Assembly: GCF_014649535.1 (NCBI RefSeq)
Contig: NZ_BMTF01000017.1
Location: 66,144-130,143 of the forward strand
Direction of reading: 5' to 3'
Length of the DNA stretch: 64,000 nt
DNA from: Streptomyces gelaticus
GTDB lineage: Bacteria > Actinomycetota > Actinomycetes > Streptomycetales > Streptomycetaceae
Position numbers and translations under genes: made by a program. Numbering within the stretch: position 1 is the first letter of the stretch; each line of letters starts with the position of its first letter. Of this stretch, positions 24,640 through 32,624 are shown piece by piece. The notes under the pieces are model-generated. The model searched no databases. It was not told the DNA's origin and worked only from the letters and a program-made list of their open reading frames with translations.

Positions 24640-24667
24640 ACGGCCCCGGGCACGCGCCCGGGGCCGT
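24640..24667 (+). terminator. Terminator after aldehyde dehydrogenase
   Basis: A 12-bp perfect stem, ACGGCCCCGGGC (24640-24651) with GCCCGGGGCCGT (24656-24667), tetraloop ACGC, 22 bases after the stop. Confidence 0.75.
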
Positions 24668-24783
24668 CGCCTTTCCCCGGTGCCGATCCGCCTCCCGGAA
24701 TCGACAGGGTGTGCGGACGGAGCGCGTGCCGCTGGACGGTTGGTCCATTGCCCGCCCCGCCGGCCGACCGGCATCCTGCGCAG

Positions 24784-25971
24784 GTGCGAGCAACCCCGAA
24801 GAACCTCATGTCCCGCCGGTCCCTGCTGCGCGCCTTCGGAGCCACGGCCGCCGGTGTCACGCTGGCCGGCTGCGGAGTGCCCGCCGCCTATGTGGAGCCC
24901 GGTGACCGCGCCGGACGCGACACCTCGGCGAGCGACCGCACCCTGCACTTCGCGAACTGGCCCCTCTACATCGACACCGACGACGAGGACTCGTCGAAGC
25001 GGCCCACCCTCGACGCCTTCGGCAAGCGGACCGGGATCTCCGTCACGTACACCGAGGAGATCAACGACAACGACGAGTTCTTCGGGAAGATCAGCCCGGC
25101 GCTGATGAACCACCAGGAGACCGGCCGCGACCTGATCGTCATGAGCGACTGGATGTCCGCCCGGTTCGTACGGCTGGGCTGGGTGCAGGAGATGGACCGG
25201 GCGAAGCAGCCGAACGTGGCCAAGTACCTGGACCCGCAGCTGCGTTCGCCCGCCTTCGACAAGGGCCGGATGCACAGCGTCCCCTGGCAGTCCGGGATCA
25301 CCGGCATCGCCTACAACCGCAAGAGGCTCGGCCGCGAGATCAAGCACCTGAGCGATCTGTGGGCGGACGACCTGCGCGGCAAGGTGACCCTGATGTCCGG
25401 GCTCGACGAGTCCATGGCCCTGCTGATGCAGGGCAACGGCGTGGACATCACCCGCTGGCGGCCCGACGACTTCTACCGGGTGTGCGACCAGGTCGAGAAG
25501 CTGGTGAGGAAGAGGCACATCCGCCGCTTCACCGGCAACGACTACATCAAGGACCTGTCGACCGGCGACGTGCTCGCCTGCCAGGCCTACTCCGGCGACG
25601 TCATCCAGCTCCAGGCCGACAACCCGGAGATCGAGTTCGTCGTTCCCGAGGAGGGCGCCGAGCTCTGGGCGGAGTCGCTCATGATCCCCAACCTCGCGCG
25701 CCACAAGCGCAACGCGGAGCGGCTCATCGACTACTACTACGAGCCGGAGGTCGCCGCCGAGCTGGCGACCTGGGTCAACTACGTCTGCCCCGTTCCGGCC
25801 GCCCGTGACGTGCTGGCCTCCGCCAAGGACAAGGAGACCGCCGCACTCGCCGAGGACCCGCTGATCTTCCCCGACGACGCGATGCGCAAGCGGCTCGCCA
25901 TCGCCCGCGACATCACCTCCGAGGAACGCACCGGATTCGCGAAGAAGTGGAACGCCATCGTCGGGCTCTGA
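24784..25971 (+). CDS. Polyamine ABC transporter substrate-binding lipoprotein (orphan)
   Basis: A PotD-type periplasmic-binding-fold protein of about 395 residues. The N-terminus has a twin-arginine-like SRRSLLRAFG followed by a lipobox LAGCG, suggesting Tat export and lipidation. The mature part carries PotD signatures: LHFANWPLYIDTD, EEINDNDEFFGKI, NYVCPVPAARD. It is closely similar to the PotD at 32625 but has no permease or ATPase beside it, so it may share the PotABC encoded 9 kb away. Starts at GTG 24784 or ATG 24808 are both possible. A terminator precedes it, so it should have its own promoter. Confidence 0.87.
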   Translation: MRATPKNLMSRRSLLRAFGATAAGVTLAGCGVPAAYVEPGDRAGRDTSASDRTLHFANWPLYIDTDDEDSSKRPTLDAFGKRTGISVTYTEEINDNDEFFGKISPALMNHQETGRDLIVMSDWMSARFVRLGWVQEMDRAKQPNVAKYLDPQLRSPAFDKGRMHSVPWQSGITGIAYNRKRLGREIKHLSDLWADDLRGKVTLMSGLDESMALLMQGNGVDITRWRPDDFYRVCDQVEKLVRKRHIRRFTGNDYIKDLSTGDVLACQAYSGDVIQLQADNPEIEFVVPEEGAELWAESLMIPNLARHKRNAERLIDYYYEPEVAAELATWVNYVCPVPAARDVLASAKDKETAALAEDPLIFPDDAMRKRLAIARDITSEERTGFAKKWNAIVGL

Positions 25972-26024
25972 GCCGTACCAGGGGTGGCGCAAGGGGCCGG
26001 TAACCGCGGGCGTACGCTGCGGAC

Positions 26025-26570
26025 ATGAGCGAGCGAAGAGCCCTGCTGAGGCGCATACGCGTGTGGTTGGTCGTCTTTATCGTCTGTCTGGTCCTGAGCG
26101 GGCTGACCGCCTTCCCGCTCGTGCACGAACTCCACTGGGCCGAGGATCTGTTGAGGTCCTCGGCCTCTCCCGTGCCTGAGCACTTCCCGGCCCTGATGGA
26201 GTGGATCACCAAGGTCCGCACCGGCCTCGACGAGGCCGATGCGAAGTACCCCTTCGTGCTGTACGGCACCGATTGGCTGGCCTTCGCGCATCTCGTCATC
26301 GCGGTCGCCTTCTACGGCCCCTACCGCGACCCGGTCCGCAATATCTGGGTCATCGAATTCGGCATGATCGCCTGCGCCGGGATCATCCCGCTCGCGCTGA
26401 TCTGCGGGCCCATCCGTGGCATCCCCTTCTGGTGGTCCGTCATCGACATGTCGTTCGGTGTCTTCGGGGTGATCCCGCTGCTCGTGGTGCGCCGCATGAT
26501 CAAGCAGCTGGAGGCGGTGGAGCGGACACCGCGGCCGGAGCCCGCTGCGACGACCGCTCCGGCGGTCTGA
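26025..26570 (+). CDS. Conserved membrane protein, function unknown
   Basis: A 181-residue protein with four likely membrane helices: RVWLVVFIVCLVLSGLTAF, LAFAHLVIAVAFYG, FGMIACAGIIPLALICGPI and VIDMSFGVFGVIPLLVV. A soluble loop of about 50 residues lies between the first two. The short C-terminal tail is Pro/Ala-rich. I do not recognise the family. ATG at 26025 follows the PotD-like gene by 54 bases with no terminator between, so they may be co-transcribed, but no functional link is evident. Confidence 0.75.
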   Translation: MSERRALLRRIRVWLVVFIVCLVLSGLTAFPLVHELHWAEDLLRSSASPVPEHFPALMEWITKVRTGLDEADAKYPFVLYGTDWLAFAHLVIAVAFYGPYRDPVRNIWVIEFGMIACAGIIPLALICGPIRGIPFWWSVIDMSFGVFGVIPLLVVRRMIKQLEAVERTPRPEPAATTAPAV

Positions 26571-26710
26571 GTCACCCGGCCGACGGGGCGCCGAAGGCTG
26601 GGTGCCGGGTGCGAAGTCCCGCTCCTGAGAAGTGGCTTCGCGCAGGGTCTGCACCGGGTCGTGCGGGTCGAAGCGGTCGGCAGGTCCCGCATGCGCATCG
26701 GACGGTGCCG

Positions 26711-27511
26711 TCAGGGCTTCCGCGCCACCGCGCCGAACTGCGCGACCCGTGCCGCCCCGGGCTCGGCGCGCCACTGCGCGCACGACACGATCCCCGGCTC
26801 CACCAGGTCGAGCCCCGCCAGGAAACCGGCGAACTCGGCGCGTCCGCGGGCGGTGATCGGCGGGACGGCGTTCTCGTTCCAGAACCGCATCGCCGCCTCG
26901 TTGCCCTCACCGCCCAGCTCCAGGGTGGGGTGGGTGAGCACCAGATGGCTGCCGGAGGGCAGCGCGTCCATCAGTGTGCGCACGATGCGCCGCGCCTCGT
27001 CCGTGTCGAGTACGAAATTGAGGATGCCCAGGAGCAGGACCGCGACCGGCCGCTCCAGGTCGAGGGTCGGCTGCGCGGCGCGCAGGATCCGCTTCGGCTC
27101 GCGGGCGTCCGCGTCGATGTACAGGGTCGCACCCCGGGGCGAGCCGGCCAGCAGCGCGCGGGCGTGCGCCAGCACGGTCGGGTCGTTGTCGACGTACACG
27201 ACACGGCAGTCGGGAGAGGTGTGCCGGGCGATCTCGTGCGTGTTCCCGGCGGTCGGCAGACCGGTGCCGATGTCCAAGAACTGCCTGATCCCCGCCTCAC
27301 CGGCCAGATAGCGGACCGCCCGCCCCAGGAACGCCCGGTCGGCGCGCGCCACTTCGCCGATGCTCGGGTACAGGGCGGTGACCCGGTCGCCTACCGCGCG
27401 GTCCACCGGGTAGTTGTCCGTGCCGCCGAGCCAGTGGTTCCAGACCCGCGCGTTGTGGGCGACATCGGAACGGACGTGGTCGGGGACGGGGGTGGTGCGG
27501 GGATCGGTCAC
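26711..27511 (-). CDS. SAM-dependent methyltransferase (DUF574 / Methyltransf_19)
   Basis: A 266-residue actinomycete-specific S-adenosyl-methionine methyltransferase. The characteristic opening NARVWNHWLGGTDNYPVDRA is followed by the SAM-binding FLDIGTGLPTAGNTHEIA and the acidic VVYVDNDPTVLAHA. Members are numerous in Streptomyces, often near regulatory genes; substrates are mostly unknown. GTG at 27511 has an AGGAGGAGC ribosome site. It is probably monocistronic: a hairpin separates it from the upstream GDPD gene. Confidence 0.87.
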   Translation of the reverse strand: MTDPRTTPVPDHVRSDVAHNARVWNHWLGGTDNYPVDRAVGDRVTALYPSIGEVARADRAFLGRAVRYLAGEAGIRQFLDIGTGLPTAGNTHEIARHTSPDCRVVYVDNDPTVLAHARALLAGSPRGATLYIDADAREPKRILRAAQPTLDLERPVAVLLLGILNFVLDTDEARRIVRTLMDALPSGSHLVLTHPTLELGGEGNEAAMRFWNENAVPPITARGRAEFAGFLAGLDLVEPGIVSCAQWRAEPGAARVAQFGAVARKP

Positions 27512-27535
27512 GACGCTGCTCCTCCTGCTCCGGGC

Positions 27536-27573
27536 CCGGCATCACGGACGATGGGGCATGTCCATGATGCCGG
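27536..27573 (-). terminator. Hairpin after GDPD gene
   Basis: CCGGCATCA (27536-27544) pairs with TGATGCCGG (27565-27573). An inner GGAC/GTCC stem lies in the loop. It is placed just past the GDPD stop on the minus strand. Confidence 0.6.
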
Positions 27574-27578
27574 ACCAA

Positions 27579-28283
27579 TCAAGAAGAGCCGTCGGCCGGG
27601 GAGTTGACGAGGACGCGGTGCAGGACGTCGACCCGGTTGGTGGTGATCGAGTCGACGCCGTGCCGCACGAGGCGGCGCATGGTGCGCCCGGTGTCGGCCG
27701 TCCATGCGGAGACCAGCAGCCCGTCCCGGTGCAGACGGCCCGTCAGCTCCCGGTCCACCAGCCCGAACCGGTAGTTCAGCCAGCGCGGCCGCACCGCGTC
27801 GAGCAGCGCGGCGCGCGGCGGCGCGAGGGTCGTCCAGGTCAGGGCGATCTCGGCCCCCGGGTCGGCGGCCCGCACCCGGAGCATGGCGTCGGCGCCGGCG
27901 CAGTAGTACACCCGCTCGCCGGCCCCGCACTCGTGCACCGCGGCGACGACCCTCGGCACGGAGCCGTGGGTGGAGCCCGGCAGGTCGATCATGATCCGGT
28001 GCGCCCCGGCGGCGAGCAGCGCCTCGCGCAGGGTGGGCACACCGCCCCGGGTCAGTTCGGTGAGCTCTCCGTGGGTCAGCCGGTCGAGCCGCACGTCATG
28101 GCCCCACAGCCGCTTCAGCGTGGAGTCGTGCAGCAGGACCGGCACGCCGTCGCGGGTGACCCGTACATCGATCTCGACGGCGTCCGCCCCCCGGCCGAGG
28201 GCGGAGCGGATCGAGGGGAGTGTGTTCTCGCGGACACGGTAGGGATCGCCGCGATGTGCCACGGCGATGACTGAGCTGACCAT
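27579..28283 (-). CDS. Glycerophosphodiester phosphodiesterase
   Basis: A 234-residue GDPD with a TIM-barrel fold that hydrolyses glycerophosphodiesters to glycerol-3-phosphate. The catalytic elements are present: AHRGDPYRVRENT (general acid/base His and Arg), VEIDVRVTRDGVPVLLHD (metal-binding Glu-x-Asp and the second His). A late YRFGLVDRELTGRLHRDG and VDSITTNRVD C-terminus complete the domain. No signal peptide, so it acts in the cytosol. ATG at 28283; it starts 21 bases after the deaminase stop and is probably co-transcribed with it. Confidence 0.9.
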   Translation of the reverse strand: MVSSVIAVAHRGDPYRVRENTLPSIRSALGRGADAVEIDVRVTRDGVPVLLHDSTLKRLWGHDVRLDRLTHGELTELTRGGVPTLREALLAAGAHRIMIDLPGSTHGSVPRVVAAVHECGAGERVYYCAGADAMLRVRAADPGAEIALTWTTLAPPRAALLDAVRPRWLNYRFGLVDRELTGRLHRDGLLVSAWTADTGRTMRRLVRHGVDSITTNRVDVLHRVLVNSPADGSS

Positions 28284-28303
28284 GGGGCCATTGTGACCAC
28301 GGG

Positions 28304-29338
28304 TCACCGGCCGGGCTGCTCCAGCCAGTTGGCCGTGTACGTGTCGATCTCGGCGTCCAGCTTCCGCTTGCCGGCCGCGTCGAGGTAGGACGCCTCGACC
28401 GCGTTCTTCGCCAGCGACGCGAGACCCCGCTCGTCCAGACCGAGCAGGCGGGCGGCCACCCCGTACTCGTTGTTGAGGTCCGTGCCGAACATCGGCGGGT
28501 CGTCGCTGTTGATGGTCACCAGTACGCCCGCGTCGACCATCTCCTTGACCGGGTGCTGCTCGATGTCCGCCACCGCGCGGGTCGCGATGTTCGAGGTCGG
28601 GCAGACCTCCAGCGCGATGCGGTGCTCGGCGAGATGGGCCAGCAGCTTCCGGTCCCGGACGGAGCTGGTGCCGTGGCCTATGCGCTCGGCGCGCAGATGG
28701 GTCAGGGCGTCCCAGACGGTCTGCGGCCCGGTGGTCTCCCCGGCGTGCGGCACGGAGTGCAGGCCCGAGGCGATCGCCCGGTCGAAGTAGGGCTTGAACT
28801 GCGGGCGTTCCACACCGATCTCCGGACCGCCGAGACCGAACGAGACGAGCCCTTCGGGCCGCAGGTCCACGGCGAGCCGGGTGGTCTCCTCGGCGGCTTC
28901 GAGCCCGGCCTCGCCCGGAATGTCGAAGCACCAGCGCAGTACGACCCCGAGCTCGGCCTCGGCGGCCTTGCGGGCGTCCTCTATGGCCTCCATGAACGCC
29001 TGCTCCGGGATGCCGCGCCGGGTCGAGGAGAACGGGGTCACGGTCAGCTCCGCATAGCGGATGTTCTGCCGTGCCATGTCGCGGGCGACCTCGAAGGTCA
29101 GCAGGCGGACGTCCTCCGGAGTGCGGATCAGGTCCACGACGGAGAGGTACACATCGATGAAGTGCGCGAAGTCCGTGAAGGTGAAGTAGTCGGCGAGCGC
29201 CTCGGGGTCGGTGGGGACCTTGGAGTCGGGGTGGTGCGCGGCCAGCTCGGCGACGATACGGGGCGAGGCGGAGCCGACATGGTGGACATGCAGTTCGGCC
29301 TTGGGCAGCCCCGCGATGAAAGGGTGCAGATCGGTCAA
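28304..29338 (-). CDS. Adenosine deaminase-family protein, probable aminodeoxyfutalosine deaminase
   Basis: A 344-residue metal-dependent deaminase of the COG1816 group. Zinc-site motifs are visible: ELHVHHVGSASP (HxH), HAGETTGP, RIGHGTS and TINSDDPPMFG. I recall that an S. avermitilis COG1816 protein was shown to deaminate 6-aminodeoxyfutalosine, in the futalosine menaquinone pathway, rather than adenosine. The conserved position of this gene suggests it is that orthologue. I start at TTG 29338, where GGAG sits 6 bases upstream; the much longer upstream frame would cross the divergent promoter region and is unlikely. Confidence 0.82.
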   Translation of the reverse strand: MTDLHPFIAGLPKAELHVHHVGSASPRIVAELAAHHPDSKVPTDPEALADYFTFTDFAHFIDVYLSVVDLIRTPEDVRLLTFEVARDMARQNIRYAELTVTPFSSTRRGIPEQAFMEAIEDARKAAEAELGVVLRWCFDIPGEAGLEAAEETTRLAVDLRPEGLVSFGLGGPEIGVERPQFKPYFDRAIASGLHSVPHAGETTGPQTVWDALTHLRAERIGHGTSSVRDRKLLAHLAEHRIALEVCPTSNIATRAVADIEQHPVKEMVDAGVLVTINSDDPPMFGTDLNNEYGVAARLLGLDERGLASLAKNAVEASYLDAAGKRKLDAEIDTYTANWLEQPGR

Positions 29339-29471
29339 CGGAATCTCCGGCGCGTGGGACGGTTCGGGTGCCGGGCACGGTCGGCCGGGCAGGGGACGGG
29401 GATCATCGTAGGCCGGGGCCCCCGGCGGGCGCAGGGGCCGTAGCATGACGGGACCACGATGGGGGAGGCCC

Positions 29472-30203
29472 ATGTCAGACAACACAGAGCAGCCCGAGGG
29501 CGGGGCCGCGCCGCGCGATCCGTGGGCTCCGCCGGACAGCAAGGTGCCGCTGGAGAAGCCGGCCGGCGATCCTCGCCCGCCCGCTGTGCACCAGCAGCCC
29601 ACGGTCACCTCGATGCCGGGCACCGGGGACGGCCCCGCACCGGCCGACGCACCGCCGCCGGCGTTCGGTTCGCCGGCGCAGAGCGGCCCGGTGCCCGGAA
29701 CCGGATTCGGCCCCGGTCCCGGTGAAGTACCGCCGCCGCCGCTCGGGCCGAACGGACCGGGCCAGCAGATCCCGCCGACCGCCGGACAGTACGGCTACCC
29801 GGCCGCGCCGTCCCCGCAGTACGGCGGCTACCCGGGATACCCCGGCTACAACCAGGCGCCCTGGGGCGGCCCGCCGCCCGCCAACGGCATGGGTACCGCG
29901 GCCATGGTGCTCGGCATCCTGGCCGTCTGCATGTTCTGCGTCTACGGGATACCCAGCCTGATCCTGGGCGTACTGGCCCTGATCTTCGGCATCCTCGGGC
30001 GCAAGAGGGTGCAGCGCGGTGAGGCGAACAACAGCGGTCAGGCGCTCGCCGGGATCATCATGGGATCCATCGGCATCGTCTTCGGTGTGGCGATCATCAG
30101 CTTCTTCATCTGGCTGTTCGCCACCCACGCCGAGGAATTCGAGGACAGCGGCTACAACGACGACCCGTACTCCACGTCCCTGGTCGTCGACGTCAGCCGG
30201 TAG
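29472..30203 (+). CDS. DUF4190-domain membrane protein
   Basis: A 243-residue protein. The first 140 residues are Pro/Gly/Gln/Tyr-rich and disordered, with a GYPGYPGY-type repeat (PQYGGYPGYPGYNQAPWGGP). Then comes a DUF4190 module of two membrane helices (MVLGILAVCMFCVYGIPSLI and IIMGSIGIVFGVAIISFFIW) around a GRKRVQRGEANNSGQALAG loop. The family is common in Streptomyces, with no assigned function. ATG at 29472 after GGGAGG. It is divergent from the deaminase gene. Confidence 0.85.
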   Translation: MSDNTEQPEGGAAPRDPWAPPDSKVPLEKPAGDPRPPAVHQQPTVTSMPGTGDGPAPADAPPPAFGSPAQSGPVPGTGFGPGPGEVPPPPLGPNGPGQQIPPTAGQYGYPAAPSPQYGGYPGYPGYNQAPWGGPPPANGMGTAAMVLGILAVCMFCVYGIPSLILGVLALIFGILGRKRVQRGEANNSGQALAGIIMGSIGIVFGVAIISFFIWLFATHAEEFEDSGYNDDPYSTSLVVDVSR

Positions 30204-30251
30204 CAGCCTTCGGGTGACGGACCCCCGCGGTACCGGCGCCGCTGTCACCGC

Positions 30252-30294
30252 CGATGGCCCGGCGGGGCCGTGTCCCGGCCCCGCCGGGCCATCG
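30252..30294. terminator. Bidirectional terminator
   Basis: A 19-bp perfect stem, CGATGGCCCGGCGGGGCCG (30252-30270) with its exact complement at 30276-30294, loop TGTCC. It lies between the convergent DUF4190 and NADAR genes and can serve both. Confidence 0.85.
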
Positions 30295-30311
30295 GGCGTC
30301 CGGGCGGGGAC

Positions 30312-30878
30312 TCATGAGGCGCGCAGCTCCGCCCGCGCCTCCATCAGCGCGAACCCCAGCAGATTCAGGCCCCGCCAGCTCGCCGGACTGGCCGCCCGCG
30401 GGTCGTCCGCCGCCAGTCCGATGCCCCAGATCCGGTCCATCGGGCTCGCCTCGACCAGCACCCGGTCCCCGGTGTTCAGCAGGAACTCCCGCAGCTGTGG
30501 ATCGCCGCCGAACTTGTGCACACTGCCGGCCACCACCAGCGCGAACCGCTCGCGCTCCCATGTCGCGTCGTCGAAACCGCGGACCAGCCGGCCCACCTTC
30601 TTCGCCGCCGCCGGGCTCTTCGCCGCCACCGCCGCGGCCTCCGACTCCGCATCGCCGAACAGCCGGGCCTTGGCGGCCATCATCCAGTGCTCGGCCGAGG
30701 CGTACCGCACGCCGTCGACCGTGAACGGCGAGGGCCACCACTGGCTGAGGCAGCTCGCGCCGATGTGGCCGTCGGGCCGCGGACGGTGCCCCCAGAAGTG
30801 CAGGTACTTCACCTTCTCGCCGCGCGCGGTCCGCGCCAGGAGATCGTCCATGTGTTCCATGACATGCGATTCTGGCAT
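30312..30878 (-). CDS. NADAR family protein (YbiA-like)
   Basis: A 188-residue NADAR domain protein (former DUF1768). The hallmark YASAEHWMMAAKARLFGD and the C-terminal NLLGFALMEAR region identify it. NADAR proteins hydrolyse N-glycosidic bonds of riboflavin-pathway intermediates or ADP-ribosylated guanine; which applies here is not readable. Starts at ATG 30878, 30860 or 30851 are all possible, none with a strong ribosome site. It is divergent from the polyamine operon and isolated by a strong terminator. Confidence 0.87.
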   Translation of the reverse strand: MPESHVMEHMDDLLARTARGEKVKYLHFWGHRPRPDGHIGASCLSQWWPSPFTVDGVRYASAEHWMMAAKARLFGDAESEAAAVAAKSPAAAKKVGRLVRGFDDATWERERFALVVAGSVHKFGGDPQLREFLLNTGDRVLVEASPMDRIWGIGLAADDPRAASPASWRGLNLLGFALMEARAELRAS

Positions 30879-30933
30879 TCGCCACTGACACTACGTACGG
30901 GGATTTCCGCGGCGACGCGACACATGGTCGACA

Positions 30934-30977
30934 GATTCCGTCGCGTAACCAAAAGGCAACAACGGAATCACTTGTTG
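30934..30977. promoter_or_regulatory. Inverted repeats upstream of the polyamine operon
   Basis: GATTCCGT (30934-30941) and ACGGAATC (30962-30969) form a perfect 8-bp inverted repeat. CAACAA (30957-30962) and TTGTTG (30972-30977) form a second, nested one. The region is AT-richer than its surroundings and lies 90-135 bases before the operon's first gene, a likely regulator site. Confidence 0.45.
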
Positions 30978-31000
30978 GTGTTGATCCCCTCTGCCAGGAT
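30972..31000 (+). promoter_or_regulatory. Candidate promoter of the polyamine uptake/oxidation operon
   Basis: TTGTTG (30972-30977), 17-base spacer, CAGGAT (30995-31000) resembles a vegetative -35/-10 pair (TTGACa...TAGgaT). The -35 hexamer overlaps one arm of an inverted repeat. Start of transcription would be about 60 bases before the first gene. Confidence 0.35.
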
Positions 31001-31067
31001 CGGCACTCAAATCGAGCAGAGGCTACGCCGCCCCCGTGCTCCGGGGTGCGCGGCGGAGGAGATCGTC

Positions 31068-32582
31068 ATGGGCAACGGCATCCAGGTGCGGGACCGCTTC
31101 GCGGACGGCGCACAGTACATCGGCGGAAAGCTGCGGTCCGGAACATCGGGACGTCACCACGACGTGGTGAACCCTGCGACGGGCCAGACCGTCTACAGCT
31201 ACGAACTGGCGGGCACCGCGGACGTGGACGCCGCCGTGGCAGCCGCACGCGAGGCATTCCCCGGCTGGTCGGGCACGACACCCGCCGAGCGCTCCGAGGC
31301 GATGCACCGCTTCGCCGCCGTCCTCGCCGAGCAGGCCGAGGACTTCGCGTACGTGGAGTCCCTCCAGTGCGGCAAGCCGATCAAGCTCTCCACCGAGTTC
31401 GACGTGCCCGGCACCGTGGACAACACCTCCTTCTTCGCCGGTGCTGCCCGCCACCTGGAGGGCAAGTCGGCCGCCGAGTACGACGGCGACCACACCTCCT
31501 ACGTACGCCGTGAGGCGATCGGCGTCGTCGGCTCGATCGCGCCCTGGAACTACCCGCTCCAGATGGCCGCCTGGAAGATCCTCCCGGCCGTCGCCGCGGG
31601 CAACACCATCGTCCTCAAGCCCGCCGAGATCACCCCGCTGACCTCGCTGATGTTCGCCCAGGCGGCCACCGAGGCGGGCATCCCCGACGGTGTGATCAAC
31701 ATCGTCACCGGCGCGGGCAAGGACGCCGGGGAGCACCTGGTCGGCCACCCGGACGTGGTCATGACCTCCTTCACCGGCTCCACCGCCGTCGGCAAGCGGG
31801 TCGCGGAGATCGCCACCTCCACCGTCAAGCGCCTCCACCTCGAACTCGGCGGCAAGGCCCCCTTCGTGGTCTTCGACGACGCCGACCTCGAAGCCGCGGT
31901 CAACGGCGCGGTCGCCGGAGCGCTCATCAACACCGGCCAGGACTGCACCGCGGCCACCCGCGCCTATGTCCAGCGCCCGCTGTACGACGCCTTCGTGGAG
32001 GGTGTCGCCGCGCTCATGGAGACCGTCCGGCTCGGCGACCCCTTCGACCCGTCGACCGACCTCGGCCCGCTGATCAGCCACGCCCAGCGGGACCGGGTCG
32101 CCGGCTTCGTCGAGCGGGCCCGCGGCTACGCCACCGTCGTCACCGGCGGCGAGGCCCCCGGCGGCGAACTGGCGGCCGGCGCCTACTACCGGCCGACGCT
32201 GGTCGCCGGAGCCGCCCAGGACAGTGAGATCGTCCAGTCGGAGATCTTCGGCCCGGTCCTGGTCGTGCTGCCCTTCGACACCGACGACGAGGGCATCCGC
32301 CTCGCCAACGACACCCCGTACGGCCTCGCCGCCTCCGCCTGGAGCCGCGACCTGTACCGCGCCAACCGCGCCACCCGGGAGATCAAGGCCGGCTGCGTCT
32401 GGGTCAACGACCACATCCCGATCATCAGCGAGATGCCGCACGGCGGATACAAGGCCAGTGGCTTCGGCAAGGACATGTCGTCGTACTCCTTCGAGGAGTA
32501 CACGCAGGTCAAGCACGTCATGTACGACAACACCGCGGTCGCCCGCAAGGACTGGCACCGCACGATCTTCGGGGACCGATAA
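31068..32582 (+). CDS. Gamma-aminobutyraldehyde-type dehydrogenase
   Basis: A 504-residue aldehyde dehydrogenase, first gene of a six-gene polyamine operon. The NAD-site IAPWNYPLQMAAWK, the glutamate motif LELGGKAPFVV and the catalytic cysteine in INTGQDCTAATRA match the gamma-aminobutyraldehyde dehydrogenase group. It is a close paralogue of the 23179 gene (same QDCTAATR and MPHGG motifs). ATG at 31068 follows GGAGGAG (31055-31061). With the oxidase at the operon end it would convert putrescine-derived aldehyde to GABA or gamma-glutamyl-GABA. Confidence 0.9.
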   Translation: MGNGIQVRDRFADGAQYIGGKLRSGTSGRHHDVVNPATGQTVYSYELAGTADVDAAVAAAREAFPGWSGTTPAERSEAMHRFAAVLAEQAEDFAYVESLQCGKPIKLSTEFDVPGTVDNTSFFAGAARHLEGKSAAEYDGDHTSYVRREAIGVVGSIAPWNYPLQMAAWKILPAVAAGNTIVLKPAEITPLTSLMFAQAATEAGIPDGVINIVTGAGKDAGEHLVGHPDVVMTSFTGSTAVGKRVAEIATSTVKRLHLELGGKAPFVVFDDADLEAAVNGAVAGALINTGQDCTAATRAYVQRPLYDAFVEGVAALMETVRLGDPFDPSTDLGPLISHAQRDRVAGFVERARGYATVVTGGEAPGGELAAGAYYRPTLVAGAAQDSEIVQSEIFGPVLVVLPFDTDDEGIRLANDTPYGLAASAWSRDLYRANRATREIKAGCVWVNDHIPIISEMPHGGYKASGFGKDMSSYSFEEYTQVKHVMYDNTAVARKDWHRTIFGDR

Positions 32583-32624
32583 CCCGGCCGACCCGGGCCA
32601 CACACACCCGAAAGGGCAACGCGC

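Noticed and set aside
23131..25992. 953-codon minus-strand frame
   Set aside because: Mirror of the aldehyde dehydrogenase and PotD-like genes; no recognisable motifs.
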